Shown here in pieces: positions 1 through 12,100 of a DNA stretch of 64,000 nucleotides; position 1 is the first letter of the stretch, and each line of letters starts with the position of its first letter. The position numbers were made by a program, and so were the translations under genes. The notes below the pieces were generated by a model that saw only the letters and a program-made list of their open reading frames with translations, had not been told where the DNA came from and searched no databases. Source of the stretch: Norana najaformis. Taxonomy: Eukaryota > Annelida > Clitellata > Crassiclitellata > Hormogastridae. The DNA lies in assembly GCA_964023275.1 (NCBI GenBank), contig OZ029927.1, positions 22,458,980 through 22,522,979 of the forward strand. Reading direction: 5' to 3'.

Positions 1-190
1 CATTACTTATTGAATATCATAGACAGTGATGCTGTAGATTTGATTAATACGTAAGAGGAGTTTTTGTGAAACGGCGCTCAGTCACATAACTTTGTATTAC
101 ATTAGCCTTAACTGTAATTTGATTGAACAATAACATTAACATTGATTTTGTATATGCTTAGAACGGTTATTTCGTTCTGTTCTTTCGCAG

Positions 191-520
191 TGAAGACACA
201 AGCGACGCTTATCGGCGAGAATGAGGTATGGGTTGATATGAATGTAGAAAAGGTGGTCGTATTTGAGTGTCAGGCTACTTCTGACCCTAGCACTCCGCTG
301 CTGATCAGATGGTTCAAGGAATCTAATGATGGCGATACAATGGTCTATGAAGAGCCGCCGGTCCTCACACTGAAAGGCGGTCTCATGACGATACATGTTG
401 TTCCGAATAAAACACAAGGCTGGGAGAAATTCCAAGGCAAATACAGATGCGACGCTGACAACGGCTACACCAAAGATTCTAAATATGCTGTGCTAAACAT
501 CAACGATTATGATCCTCCAG
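191..520 (+). CDS. Gene 1 exon: L1-Ig6-like domain
   Basis: Acceptor tttcgcag before 191, donor after 520 (ccag/gtaac); 330 nt, phase 1 at both ends. Encodes an Ig domain with Cys in FECQATSDPST, Trp in IRWF and the second Cys in GKYRCDADNGY. The ATSDPST stretch corresponds to the DPS motif of L1 Ig6. It lacks the extra CxxxC found at the same place in the downstream relatives. Confidence 0.85.
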
Positions 521-3500
521 GTAACTTCCCTGTTCCAATGCAATCAAATGTCACGCCTTCTGGGTATATCACTGGGCATCGTAGTTGAGTGTTAGCCTGG
601 ATTGCTTTGAGTAGCACACTCCCTTATACTCTAAGATATTGAGTTAGAATCTATAGTTTAAATTGTAATGTAATGCAATGTAATGTAACAAGCATTTAGA
701 TAGCGCCTTTCAAGCCTCTCTCAAAAGCGCTGGTCATTAATTAAACTCGGCAGGAGCATGTATTGTTCGAGGAGCTTATAAGACAAGCTAAAGCCAAAGT
801 TTCTTTTACACTTATGCATGCTACAAATAAATAGATGGTTCTGTAATCGAGTAGCTAACGCGTCGGCTTTTAACCTTTGGGACCTGGTTACGAATCACGG
901 ATCTGTTGTGTGAATTCCGTAAATTGTCGCACATCATCTTCTATACGATTGCCTCCTTAAAAGTAACACACAAATGCAATCGATTTGCAGCACTATTTGT
1001 AATCTATTGCTAATGAAGTTTCAGTGATACTAATCAGAAATTTATGTAGCGCCACTTCAGCAGAACCCAATCAGAGGCGCTCTATCAGCTAGCGTAAATG
1101 AATTGTCATTTACGACAGAAAGTGCCTCAGTAAGCAAAATGCTCAGGTACTTTGGAAAGTGACCAGTGTTGGGCTCTCGCATACACGTAGAACCCAACCA
1201 ACAGATTTCCAAATATTTTCAGGACCACATCAGTGTGATGATTTTGATATTGATGATGATCATGGTGATAATGATCACCATGTGGCTGACCCCTCCCCAA
1301 GAGGGATTAATTCCAGCCAGAAGGAGAAAGAGAGAGAGGAGAGATGGTGATAATGATTACTGATCATCGTAATTGTAATCGTATAATTGCACACTTTTAT
1401 AGCGCCTCTTCAAGAAAACTACTCCGAAGTGCTCCAGACCTGAAAACACGTGACCAGAATAATTTGATAATGACACGAATAATGTGGATACTGATAAGAC
1501 TAATATTAATGATGATAACGATGACGATAGCGATAACAATATCCACAGAAGTTGCATTAGACATGTCTTTCTGTTTAATTCTTTGCATTCTCCGTCTTCA
1601 TTCGGCTGTTACGAACCTCTTAGTTGAAGGAAAAAGATATATCTTATGATCCGGTTCATCAGCTGCATAAAACTGTTGTTATTTTTGCAGTTGTACATGA
1701 AGGTGGCCTTGGGAAATATTGGTGGATCATTCTTCTTATCCTCTTGCTTCTGCTGCTCATTATTCTTCTCATCATTTGCTGTTGCTGCTGTCTAAGAAAC
1801 AGAGGCGACAAATATGACGGTGAGTTCAACATCCGAAGGTTCTTCTAAGACCCGTCTCGTCAACTGTTTCTCGGATATTACTATATAAAAATTGCCGTAA
1901 TATTCCTTATAAAATGAGCATTTTGTGCAAATGAGTACGAAGCAGATATTTTCAACTTGTTGGATGCAGTCCTTATTAAAATCGTTCGTCGCCAGGGCCG
2001 AGAAATACTCCATCCGTTGGTGGGTAGATAAACAGTGGGTACTTACAAGATGAGTTATGACATTTCCTGTTTTCCTTCAGACTCACAGATAGTAGCCATA
2101 ATGAGAAAAATTACGAAGATGGAGATCATTCAGTGGGGTAGCCAAGGTTTTGTTTAAGGGAGATCAAGCAATCTTTCCGACTGCCACTGTTCGATATTTT
2201 GATTTCGGTAGGTCTTCTTTAGCAGATTGCAAGTTTTACTAATTTATCACCTAAGGCGACCACTGATTGATGCCTTACAAAACCACTGTACAGCAGTTTC
2301 GTTCGGTTCTTGACAATACAAATAGTGTTACCTTTACTGAAGCTTTGACGAAACACCTGTTCCAATCTGACTCTTGTGCCATTTCGGTCTCAGCTGAAGA
2401 CTTAACTTTTTCAGTTGGCTTATCCCACATAGTCTGTCTCTCTGAATTGGCAGACTTGGCACCAACTTTACTGCTTACAAACGCACAGTGAACAGTTCCA
2501 ATGCAATCAGGTCGTAATGCCTAAGCCTTTCGATTCTTGTTGCAGTCGATGAAAAGGAACGCAAGAATGGCAACGACCCAGAGAAAGAACTGGTTAACAA
2601 CGGGTTTCAAGATTATCAGCGACCGTGAGTAATATATATGGAAATTCACTGTTGTCAATTAACACATTGTTTCTTTGTATTCTGCCATGTGTTCGAGACT
2701 CATCAAGTAATTAGATTGGTTGAGCCTTCTCAGGTCTATGCTTTATTACGATGTCCGGCAACGCAGACAGATGTACGCATGTATGTGCATGTGTGTAGGT
2801 ATGCATATATGTGTATATACGTGTCCTTGCATGTATGTGTATGGTAGCAAGACACTTAATATGATACCGTTGAGTACCCCGACAATGGCTTCTTCTCACA
2901 GAGCACAATTTAGAAATGGAAATGGTGCAGGGAGTAAGCAGTAGACTATAATCCTCATTTGTGTTACCTCCCGTATGTTTCAGTGATCTAGAGAACTAAA
3001 GGCAATGCTCAAATGTACTAAAGTTAACTTCTAAAGCAACTTTAGAATGCTTTGTTAAATCATGTTTAGTAACTCTGCGTTGCGTAGGATGAGTTGTGGC
3101 GAGAAGTTTCTAAACTAAAAAGCATTCTCTCTTTCAACGAACCTCTTTATAAAAACTACGTTATTTTTTCAAAAATTTTTCAAAACTTGGTGCTGCATCC
3201 ATCAAACATGTTTCAAGAAGTGCAGTGACAATAAAACTGCAGCTTTATTTTTTATCGAAAATAGTTTAAAATAATGAAAACCTCAAAACATAAGTTCTGC
3301 AGTAACAGTAAAACTGCAATCCACAAAAAATAGGTATTCTAATTGGCATACGGCTGTTTTCTTCTCAACAGGGAAGGACAAAACCTGAAGGGTAGTCGCG
3401 GGTCTCTCGGCAGTGCTGGAAAGCTGCACAGCGATGACGAAAACAGTCTTTTGGAGTTTGGAGACGATCCCGGAAAATTCACAGAGGACGGTTCGTTTGT

Positions 3501-3552
3501 CGGTGCCTATGCATCGAACACGACCGACCGAAACAGAGGACGAAAAGAATGA
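191..3552 (+). CDS. L1CAM-like: Gene 1 (3' part): L1CAM/neurofascin-type adhesion protein with ankyrin-binding tail
   Basis: Last four exons of a gene starting before the window: 191-520, 1691-1819, 2546-2624, 3372-3552. Junction phases are 1, 1 and 2 and all agree; 239 codons including the stop. Seen: one Ig domain of L1-Ig6 type, a long Leu/Ile membrane helix followed by five Cys and LRNRG, then KYDVDEKERKNGNDPEKE and GFQDYQRP, matching the L1-family juxtamembrane and FGEY-like region, and finally DDENSLLEFGDD and EDGSFVGAY, matching the L1 ankyrin-binding block. Known: L1-family proteins are neural adhesion molecules whose tail binds ankyrin, regulated by phosphorylation of the FIGQY tyrosine. 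Odd: FIGQY is FVGAY, and no fibronectin III exon lies in the 1170-bp intron between Ig and membrane exons, although the family normally has several. Gene 1 looks like the parental-type copy beside the tandem relatives downstream. Confidence 0.85.
521..1690 (+). other. Gene 1 intron without fibronectin III exons; repeat debris
   Basis: Intron between the Ig6-like and TM exons. Contains AGCGCC-rich retroelement 3'-end debris (about 690-760, 1040-1110 and 1395-1440), a possible degenerate tRNA-like piece at 850-905, and GAT/ATG simple sequence at 1235-1290 and 1500-1545. I find no fibronectin III signature (Trp/Leu/Tyr pattern) flanked by splice sites. Confidence 0.5.
1691..1819 (+). CDS. Gene 1 exon: transmembrane segment
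   Basis: Acceptor tttttgcag before 1691, donor gacg/gtgagt; 129 nt, phase 1-1, the same length as the TM exon of gene 2. Encodes a short extracellular stalk with GKYWW, a helix of about 20 Leu/Ile residues, five Cys in a row and a basic stop-transfer LRNRG. The Cys run may be palmitoylated (inference). Confidence 0.88.
2546..2624 (+). CDS. Gene 1 exon: L1-type juxtamembrane cytoplasmic tail
   Basis: Acceptor cttgttgcag before 2546, donor gacc/gtgagt; phase 1 to phase 2. Reads VDEKERKNGNDPEKELVNNG then FQDYQRP, which lines up with the KYSVKDKED... and FGEY region of L1-family tails when joined to KYD of the previous exon. FQDY may be the equivalent of the FGEY element. Confidence 0.8.
3372..3552 (+). 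CDS. Gene 1 last exon: ankyrin-binding L1 tail with FVGAY
   Basis: Acceptor tctcaacag before 3372 (phase 2), stop TGA 3550-3552. Encodes GSAGKLHSDDENSLLEFGDD and EDGSFVGAY, aligning with the SDDSLADYGG... NEDGSFIGQY signature of the L1 ankyrin-binding region. The I to V and Q to A changes surround the regulatory tyrosine, which is kept. About 16 hydrophilic residues follow; no PDZ-type end is obvious. Confidence 0.85.
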
Positions 3553-5215
3553 AGCCTTCGGGACTTACTCTGAATAGTAACAGAACAGAAAACTTGAATA
3601 CACTGCGCTAAGAACCAATTAGAAGCTCTTCTGATGTTACATTTCATTATATGCCTTGAATTGCTGCGATACGGAGTTGGACTAAAGAACAATAGGCTTG
3701 AGCGAAGGGTATATGGTACATGTAACTTAGTCGCCCGAAGATGGGGCTATTTTTTAAATATGAAGTAAATAGTGTGTATGCGTGTATATTAGGCATGTAT
3801 GTGTGCGTGTATGTTTATGTCTTAAAACATTTAGCAACTCAAAAGCATTTTCGGCTTATTCCTTTGCGTTGATTGAAAATCAATTTATATCTTGACTCCA
3901 CTGTTTAACTGCTTCTAATCACGGGGTACGAATACATTTACACTTACATTACTTAAAACTCACTACTGGGATGTATCACTAATTTGTAATGCGTCGAAGA
4001 TGAGATATTGCAGTTTACATGTGATATTGTTTATTCCAGCCACGCATCGGAGTGCGATAATCTCGATCGTATATGCTTGCCGACAAATATTGAAAGAATT
4101 GATCGTGCAGTTGTCATTTTAGTAATTTGTTTTCGTTGCTTTAGCTTTGTTACAAAAAATAACATGTACATAAGTTGATTCAGTTAAGAACGTTACACTT
4201 GAAATACTTTGTGTAACTGGTATTGAAATGTATAACTAATAGTTATACTACAGTTACATGAGCATTATCTTGCTTCTTGTTAGAGTTACTGACCCAAATG
4301 GTCATGTAATACTTGAAGCATTGATAATGTCTATTTCGGAAGCTCAGGTGGTGAAACAACTTTGAGAATTGTTCACTCAGTCTTCGCGAACAACTAACAA
4401 CTAAAGAGGCGTAGCGGTCTACTTTTAAAATAATGTTGTAACTTGACTTTAGATTGTGTTTCAGACGTTTAGTGACCAATACACGGTGATATTTTAGTTT
4501 GTTTTATGTTGAAGTTTATTTTTTCGGCTTACTCTTCAGTTTTATTGGACAACTTTTGATTTTAGAGCACATTAATTGAGAATTACAGACTTTTGAAGAA
4601 ATCTTCCGCGAAAATGTGTCCGCTGTGATTTTGTGTTAATTTTTTATTTGATGGTCATATTTTAGCTATAAAGCTAAATGCTACTGAATGTTTTAGGATA
4701 TCCATAATATAATATAGAGGTCGTATGCAGTGGTTGATGTGTTAGCTACTTAACACAGTTTTGGAACGATTTATTTACTCATGTTTCGTACTGACTCAGA
4801 CTTCTATTCCCATTGTGAGTTGAAGCTTAAGTAGGCCACAGCCAACTTAATATACATCCAGTACATAATTTAAAGTAAACTAAAAAAAACATCATTAATG
4901 AAAGTACACTTGCCGCCCAGTTAAATACAATTATGCTTTCAGCAAAAAGCAGTAAAATGGAACTAATTTTTTAATGTTATTATAGTTATTAGCTTTACTA
5001 TTAGTTTTTATAACGCTGTGAATTTGTCAATGTTTCGCTAGCAACGTTTGTGCATAATTGCATAATGGGAGTTTAATGCTCATGAGTTTTCGTGGCATTG
5101 CGTCCTAGCTTTACAAGCAATTTCCACCATAGGCTGCCTCTCTGTCATAGCGGACTAGCTTTCTGGATATCTAGTTTTGATGTGCCATCGGTTGATGCCT
5201 TATGCATTAGATAGC

Positions 5216-5432
5216 TTATGTCAGTTAGTTTGTTAGTTACTTCTTTTTAAACCAATTTACTGAATATTAAAAAAAGTTAATTCATTAAATAGTTTATTAG
5301 CTGATAATTTGTCTAGTTAATTAGTTATGCATATCTAGCTGGATTTGACGTTCAATTTACTATTTAAATCAAGGAATCAAAAGCGATAGAGCGGGTCGCT
5401 CAAGGGTATTCTGCGTAGACTTAACACATAGA
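5216..5432. repeat. Intergenic block shared by all four intergenic intervals (copy 1)
   Basis: About 215 bp, rich in TTAGTTA, containing TTATGCATATCTA, GGATTTG-CGTTCAAT, GGGTCGCTCAAG and ACACATAG. Similar sequence occurs at 20995-21197, 30450-30650 and 50190-50385, each between one family gene and the next. Here the similarity stops sharply at both ends, whereas the other three intervals match over several kb. It may be a repeat family or a retained regulatory element. Confidence 0.6.
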
Positions 5433-7609
5433 TAGAAGTTTCTATCTATGCAATTGCATATTCGAAAGAAGTTAGATTACCCGACAGAAGTTACTAATTG
5501 CAATTACAATTTACAATTAACGATGAAGAACGTGCTTTCGGTTATGAGCCTTCACACAAAATATGGGTAGATTGTACATGAACTTAATCCATGACTCTGC
5601 CCTACTATGATTGCAACCCAATTAGGTCGATTGGCACCGATTTTAGCTACAGATTGTCTTGCTGTTTTCTTTATTTTGGGAATTGATTGATAAGAGTCCC
5701 ATGACGGGTCGATTAATTATCAGTTGGAATTTGTGCAAAATCATGCAGGTCTCGGCTTTGGTTTTTCTAAGGACTGAAAATGGTCCAAGTGGAATAGGTA
5801 TGGTTGTATGCAGTAGATAAACCAGCTAAAATATAGTAGGACAATTCAACAGTTTGCCAAGTTTATTCTAAATAACTGAAGTTGAAATGTTATTTATACA
5901 GAGCGAAGTTTGAAACTTATTGTTGCTACTATTTTTCTCTCAGTGGCAAACAACGCTGTATTGTCATAGATCGAATGGCTGGCTGACTTTGATTGATTGA
6001 ATGATTGATACCGAAGAACTGAACTGAGAACAGCGTTAGACTTCGTAAAATTCAGAAACTTGAGTAACAAGGCATCAGCCATTAACCTTATCTGTCTTAT
6101 AGCTTCACCGACTCAAATAGATTGTTGATTTAAATGCAACCTGAATTTGTTCCTTAATTATACAGGTGTTTCTATTTAAATGGACTTAAAGTTGCCTGCA
6201 ATTCTATTTATCTTTTTGCATTTGGCATATTTAACATTAAATAGTAATAGTTAAATTTCATTTGAATTATTTTTTGTTCGGCCTGGTGATGATACGAGAA
6301 AGTTATTGATTTGCTTTTACAGTTATAAAGTTGCAAAAATTGTTCTTCTTCAATGGATGACCGCGTAGAAATGCAGCGGAATTTTAACACACAGTCTTAG
6401 GCTTGAATATCTAATCGAAAGACTTCTATAGTGCAATAATTATAATGCCAAAGTCATTAGTCGATGGTCGCTTCAAGTGAAAATCATAGTCCGCTTGAGA
6501 AGCCTTGTTGAGTTCCGATGAGATCACAGCGACGTCAAGCAATACATTTCACCAGATGATCCAGCTCTGAAACACATGTTAGAATCAGGAACTACAAAGG
6601 GTCCACCATGGTTAGATCTTGTTTCAGAATAACACCTAGGTTGCCAATACAACTTTACCCAAAACGACTATCTGCGACATCCATAAAAACCTCGGTTTTT
6701 GCTGGTCCGATGTGTTTTGTTTAGAGTATTCCCCACTGAAGAACCAGCTTTCCCGTATATATTTCACCAATTAAACCTAGTCGGATGCAGTTGTCAGAAG
6801 CAGGAACTACAGAGATAATGAACGCGGTCAGTCACGTGTTAGGTCCTATTTCAGAAGAATAAAGTGGCGGATGACACGTTGTTGTCCCAAGTTCCACTGT
6901 GAAGCTTTGTTGAAAATAGTTATGCCAAATATGGAAAGCATCCATACTTTTCTGTCCAAACCCTTCTTAACTGAGCACTTTTCATTCCTGAGATATCGTT
7001 CTTATATCGGGTGAAAATAAATGAATGCACAATTATTATAAATCTGGTCCTGGCTAATTGATCTCAATGTGAACTTAATCATGCGTTTTCCTCATCAACC
7101 TAATCCTAAATAGACTACCAACAACTGTCTCAGTATCTCTCGTGTCTTAAACAATTAATTGCTTACTACGTTGTAATCCAATTATGCATGGTGTGCGTTT
7201 GTATGTATGGATGTGTGGAATATATGTAAGTATTTTTTATTACCAAGAAATATTAAGAAAACTTTTTGAAATATTGGAGGAACATCAGCACGGATATCCT
7301 CGAAACTAGATTTTGGAACACATCCTCTGGCTCTATAGAAATCGACATGTGCGAAAACAATTAGAGAGGAATTGTAACGCGTGCAAGTTAACTGGCATAG
7401 ACTAAGAAAGGTTGCAGGATTCATACACAGACAATTAACGCGTTTAATTGGAAAGGTTTACTGCTTTGAACGTGGTTGTTCATCTTCGACCTCTCTCCAC
7501 AAACAATTAAAAGCCACATATAATTAATTGGATGCAGACTGCAAATCAATGCCATTCATAGATGCCATGAGTAAACTTTATGAAGAGTTCTGCGGTTCGT
7601 TCGTCATAC

Positions 7610-7920
7610 ATACGACAACGTCGATTGCCACCATCAATATCAACATCAATGTCATCGTCACAATCATCATCATCACCAGCAGCAGCAGCAGCTGCATAAA
7701 CATCAACATCTTCGTCCTCCTCCTCCTTCTCTTCATCATCATCATCATCATCACCACAATCAGAGCGTTTAATGGGCACTTGTAAGACACATATAGTCAT
7801 ACAAACGTACACACATACAAACAAGGACACAAAAGAAATATCTATACACACATGCATGCACATACATACATACATGCATACATATATACGTATATGCATG
7901 CATACATGCGTATATAATAA
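7610..7920. repeat. Trinucleotide and ACAT/GTAT microsatellites
   Basis: ATC/AAC/CAG/CTC trinucleotide tracts (7610-7760) and ACATAC/ATGCAT tetranucleotide tracts (7840-7920). Acid-rich and Met/Cys-rich frames here are by-products of the repeats. Confidence 0.9.
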
Positions 7921-8722
7921 GGCACACATACATACGTACGAAATTCAGAGGCTTGCATGAGGACATAATTATGAAATTGTATATGTGCAAGAAATGAATC
8001 ATACATAGTAAAGGCTGGGTCTAATCTGAAACACGTGATATCAGTTTTTATCAAATTGCTCCATAATAGTGATGATACATAGGAATTGAGAACAAAAACT
8101 CGTCTCTTTTTATGATTATTCGTGTTTACACCTATTCACGATTAAGCATAAAAATTTAATTGTGAAAATCAGTCGTTTTCGAGCAGTTCGCTTTTTTCTC
8201 GATGAGAGTACAGGTAAGCTTTACGTTTTTAATTATTGTTTTTAACATTTTATTACTCTGTATGTTGTCCGTCGATATGTGCAACATGGAATATCAAGTC
8301 TCCATAGTGTATACTACTAGCGATCCGTGTACGAGTATCTAAAAATACAAGTATGGCATTTGCGTTTAAAGTACAGAAAAAAGAGTTTGTTTACAATTCT
8401 CTCAACGCAATGATTCTTATCGTCCCAAATGTTTATTATAATCAAATGTTTCTGCACTGGATTGCTCTACGTTTTGATGTCTTTACTTGGTACTAGGTCT
8501 CAAAGCTAGAACTTTTATCATTTGCGACAGTCGAGCTTTAGCGATGCTCCCAAAGTACTTTAAAGAAGTTAACGATGCTTTTATAAATTTCTGAAATAAC
8601 TTATTTAGAAGCCATGCGTTTCATGTGCATCAAATAAAAACCCAGTGTTACATTGCATTATTTTGCATACATTATAGCGCTTCTACTAATCTAATGAAAA
8701 CTTTTTTTTAAATCCAGAAATC

Positions 8723-8920
8723 TTGAAAAGATTAGTTGCTAACCTCCTAAGTTACCACATATCATCTCATTACCAGTGCCTTCCTTACCAATCCGCCAAA
8801 CGCAAATACCATTCCACTGAAACTGCACTACTTACCATTCACAATCACACAATCGGCTCCGTGGATAAAGGAAAAGTAACTGTTCTCATTCTCGAATCTC
8901 TTGGCATACGCTTACCATGA
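8723..8920 (+). mobile_element. Non-LTR retrotransposon fragment (reverse transcriptase)
   Basis: Reads LPYQSAKRKYHSTETALL followed by DKGKVTVLIL, matching the conserved stretch N-terminal to the first catalytic Asp block of non-LTR reverse transcriptases (QSAxRxxHSTETALL... VLxLLDLSAAFD). The frame breaks before the aspartate motif. A dead fragment just upstream of gene 2. Confidence 0.7.
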
Positions 8921-9067
8921 TTTTGTCTGTGCTTTTGTGCGATTATAATCTCTGATGTTCTTTATTTTGTAAGGGATGATAGCAATTCACTTTGTTGTTT
9001 ATGTGCTTGTCATTTTCAACATGTGTACAAAAAGACTTACTTGAGTGTGCAGATAAGAAGCTACGAA

Positions 9068-9134
9068 ATGAAACCTTACTTTATTTTGCTACACGTGGCT
9101 TGCTTTTGTGATTTCATTTTTACTCAAAGCGATG
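9068..9134 (+). CDS. Gene 2 exon 1: signal peptide
   Basis: ATG 9068-9070 opens MKPYFILLHVACFCDFIFTQ, a short basic start then a hydrophobic core, ending GATG/gtgagt (phase 1). 67 nt, exactly as in genes 4 and 5. Unlike genes 3-5 the donor is GT rather than GC. Confidence 0.8.
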
Positions 9135-12100
9135 GTGAGTAGTCTCAATAACAATTACCTTCGACAGTTTAACTGATTTCTCTGTATAAATTGATATTTA
9201 GTATAAATATCTGCAAACAGTGTTAACAATTGTCTGCATAGAACGAATATGACAATTACAGTTTCCAAATATACTTGGATCAGTTGGCATTTTCTAAACG
9301 TAGATGGAACTTATCTAACTCTTGCATATTTGATTTGAGTGAAGCAACGCGAATAAGTTGGTCTCTGTGAACAGCTTCATAAAAGCTGCCTTGAGATACG
9401 AGCTTATTCACGAGTATTTTGGCGATCAACATTATGTTAATCACCGACATGTTTTCGCCTATTGTTTATGTCGACTTAAACGAACGGGTTTGACTCAGTT
9501 AGCCTAACAGTAGTGCAGTATTGTTGCAGTCCACTATCTAAAAACTCATATTTCTGCAAGGCTGTCATACCGAGTAGCCCCTCTATACAGGTTATTTTGG
9601 AGACAGGTGACATATAAATTTAACAATACGTTACAACAGTATACAAGCACTGATACTTTGAAATAAGGAATTTTACATAGGCGATTGCGTCTACCAGCAT
9701 TACGGCTTAGCGGTTGTATATGCAACTTTTGTCTACTCCCTCAGTGAAAAGGCAGCTCTTTTGTGCAGTACTCAAAAATTTCTATCAAATGTTCTGATAT
9801 TTATCGCTGCTAGAAAAGACCGTGTAGATGGAGTTTTATGTCGTATGCGGGCCTACATTTTGGGAGAGGAAGTTGACCTTATAAAAACGTTATGTTTAAC
9901 TTTTTCTCTGACTGGATGTTGGTTATTGGATGTTGCCAGTATCTTAAGTAGTCTTCTTTAGTCTTTCTGACGGGATGACTGTTTGGTAATTTCTGAGCCG
10001 TCTTGGTTCATTGCGAGCCGTTTTACGTCATCGTCTCAATTGTTTTATAGTGATACAAGGCCCAGAAAAAAGTCGAAAAAATAAGCTATAGCTTCTTGTT
10101 TATGCAAAAAGTCGTAATGTTTTAGTACGATTACCACCAAGTATAACGAGTGGTCCGCAAAGAAAGAACATCGTCTACCGAATTGACGATAATGTTACAC
10201 TGGAGTGTAAAGCCGAGGGAAACCCGACTGTCAGGGAAGTCTCTAGAATATTAATTGTTGAATTTTCCATTTATTTCCTAAGGCCATTTAAACCGACATG
10301 ACTGCTCTCTGTGGTATAGCACTTTATTGCCGATCACCCCGAGTTATTGAGATCGTGTGACCGTGCCATGTCTGCTTCCTCTGAGCAGCTACTTGCACCT
10401 GTTTTCGGTGATATGTGGCCTTTGGTGGCATACAGCAAGCTCCTGCTTTTTCTGGGTGCGCATTGGTCAACAGCAACACGTGGTAGGGCAGTATGAAGCT
10501 GTGGATACGACACTGGCAAGAACAGTTAAGTTAGGCAGCTCGAGTCTGGTTAGTCCTTCAATAAGCGTCTGCTATGAAGTAACGAGCTATCTGATGTGGT
10601 CTCAGCCGGCCATTGTTTGGGGTTTGCTTAATAAATATAAAGGGTTTTTGCAAGGTTAAAAAAGTACCCCGTTGTTAAATTGCTGTAGTTGCGTTTGCAT
10701 CTCAACCTAAAGATCTATTATGTATTATTCGACCTTGGGACCACGCTTCTAAGAGTATCAGGTATATTATCTTTACAATCCAATTCGATTCGCTTACTTT
10801 TGTTCACCTGGGTGTGATAGTAATCACAATTTGCATTGTTTGATTCCACCTTGTCCTTGTATGATCTTGTTAAGGATCCTTGCAAGTCGCTTCCTTTTCA
10901 TATAGACCCTACGAGGTATTCAGAAAATAAGGGCCAGCTGCTTCAACCTACGTGTCTTGTTCACATTGTAACCAAAACATCTAATTAGTACATTTGAAGT
11001 TTTTATGAATTATTTACAGATATGAATGGAAAAAGAATGGCTTTGAATTAAACAAAAATCTTCCAAATATCCACAAAGGTGAAGATGGTACAATAACAAT
11101 TAAACCTGCCACATCGATGGACGAAGGCTTCTACCAGTGTTTTGCTAGGAATCAGTACGGCACAGCTCTTTCAGTCACGACACATGTTCAGAGAGCATTT
11201 CTTGAATCCACTTCCGGTTCTCCTAATATTCTTCAGAAAAGCGTTCAAGAGGGGACGCCATTTCATATTCAGGCCATTCAACGCAAAAGTATCCCAAAGT
11301 CTACTTATAGCTGGGAGATGGCAGCTAACACTATGGGCAGAAATCCAGTTGCACTACGGCCTTCGAAAAGGATACAAATCGCTGAGAACGGTAAAATTTT
11401 GATCATATTTTTGTTGAAGTAGTTACATGTATGTCTCTGCAGTCTGCGAACCATAATGGCAATCAAGGTTTCATTGCATATACGATGCCATCGGTATCCA
11501 GATATTTCAAGTCCAAAGTTTTTGTCCATTTGCTTAGTTGCTTAATTAGTTAGTAATCCTGAAACTTAATATTCACGCTGTTTGGTACCTCACCAAAGCA
11601 CTGCCCAATGCTAGTCTAAATGGTGTTTATTTGTTGACTGGTGATCACATTTCAGTCACAGATACCATCCAAAAACGCACAAACATCTACAGTGGCATCG
11701 AGAAATAACTCCAAGATGCAACCCATTCACAGTGGATCAGTTTAGTTAAATGAGCTCATGTACCGAAATGGATGATACCACAGGTCGTTACTGTTTCATT
11801 TTAAAAGCTTGCGTCTGATATTTTTCTTCTGTTTTCTTTTGTTTTAGGTGATCTATACTTTGCTTATGCTCTTCCGAAGGATGACCTTGGTGGAAAAATT
11901 TACAAGTGCACAACTCATAACGATGTCCTCGATATAAAATCAGGAGAAAGTTATACGCAACTAACTGTGACACCAAGTAAAAGCATTAATTAACCAGTAC
12001 ATCGGTATAAACTAATCAATAAATAATTTTAAAGTAAATAATTCTCAGTTGGTATTTTTTAAAATAAGACAAATATTAACATATCAGTTACATGTCTCTT

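Larger units (their letters stand above)
3553..9067. other. Interval between gene 1 and gene 2
   Basis: No supportable gene. Holds a duplicated block at 5216-5432, a repeat at 6435-6620 sharing TCGATGGTCGCTT with 15190-15220 and 29290-29310, CAT/CAG/CTC simple sequence at 7610-7760, ACAT/GTAT simple sequence at 7840-7920, and a reverse-transcriptase fragment at 8723-8920. The open frames here are short and low complexity. Confidence 0.55.

Noticed and set aside
2089..2141. Possible extra gene 1 exon reading DSSHNEKNYEDGDHSVG after an AG
   Set aside because: Phase does not fit the next exon and TAG follows at once; the TM exon joins 2546 directly to give a good L1 tail. At best an alternative end.
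7546..7929. Minus-strand frame rich in Asp, Ala and Cys/Met
   Set aside because: Translation of trinucleotide and tetranucleotide microsatellites; no domain.
10334..10659. Coding gene in the GC-richer part of gene 2 intron 2
   Set aside because: Two overlapping frames on opposite strands, neither with a known domain or splice context.
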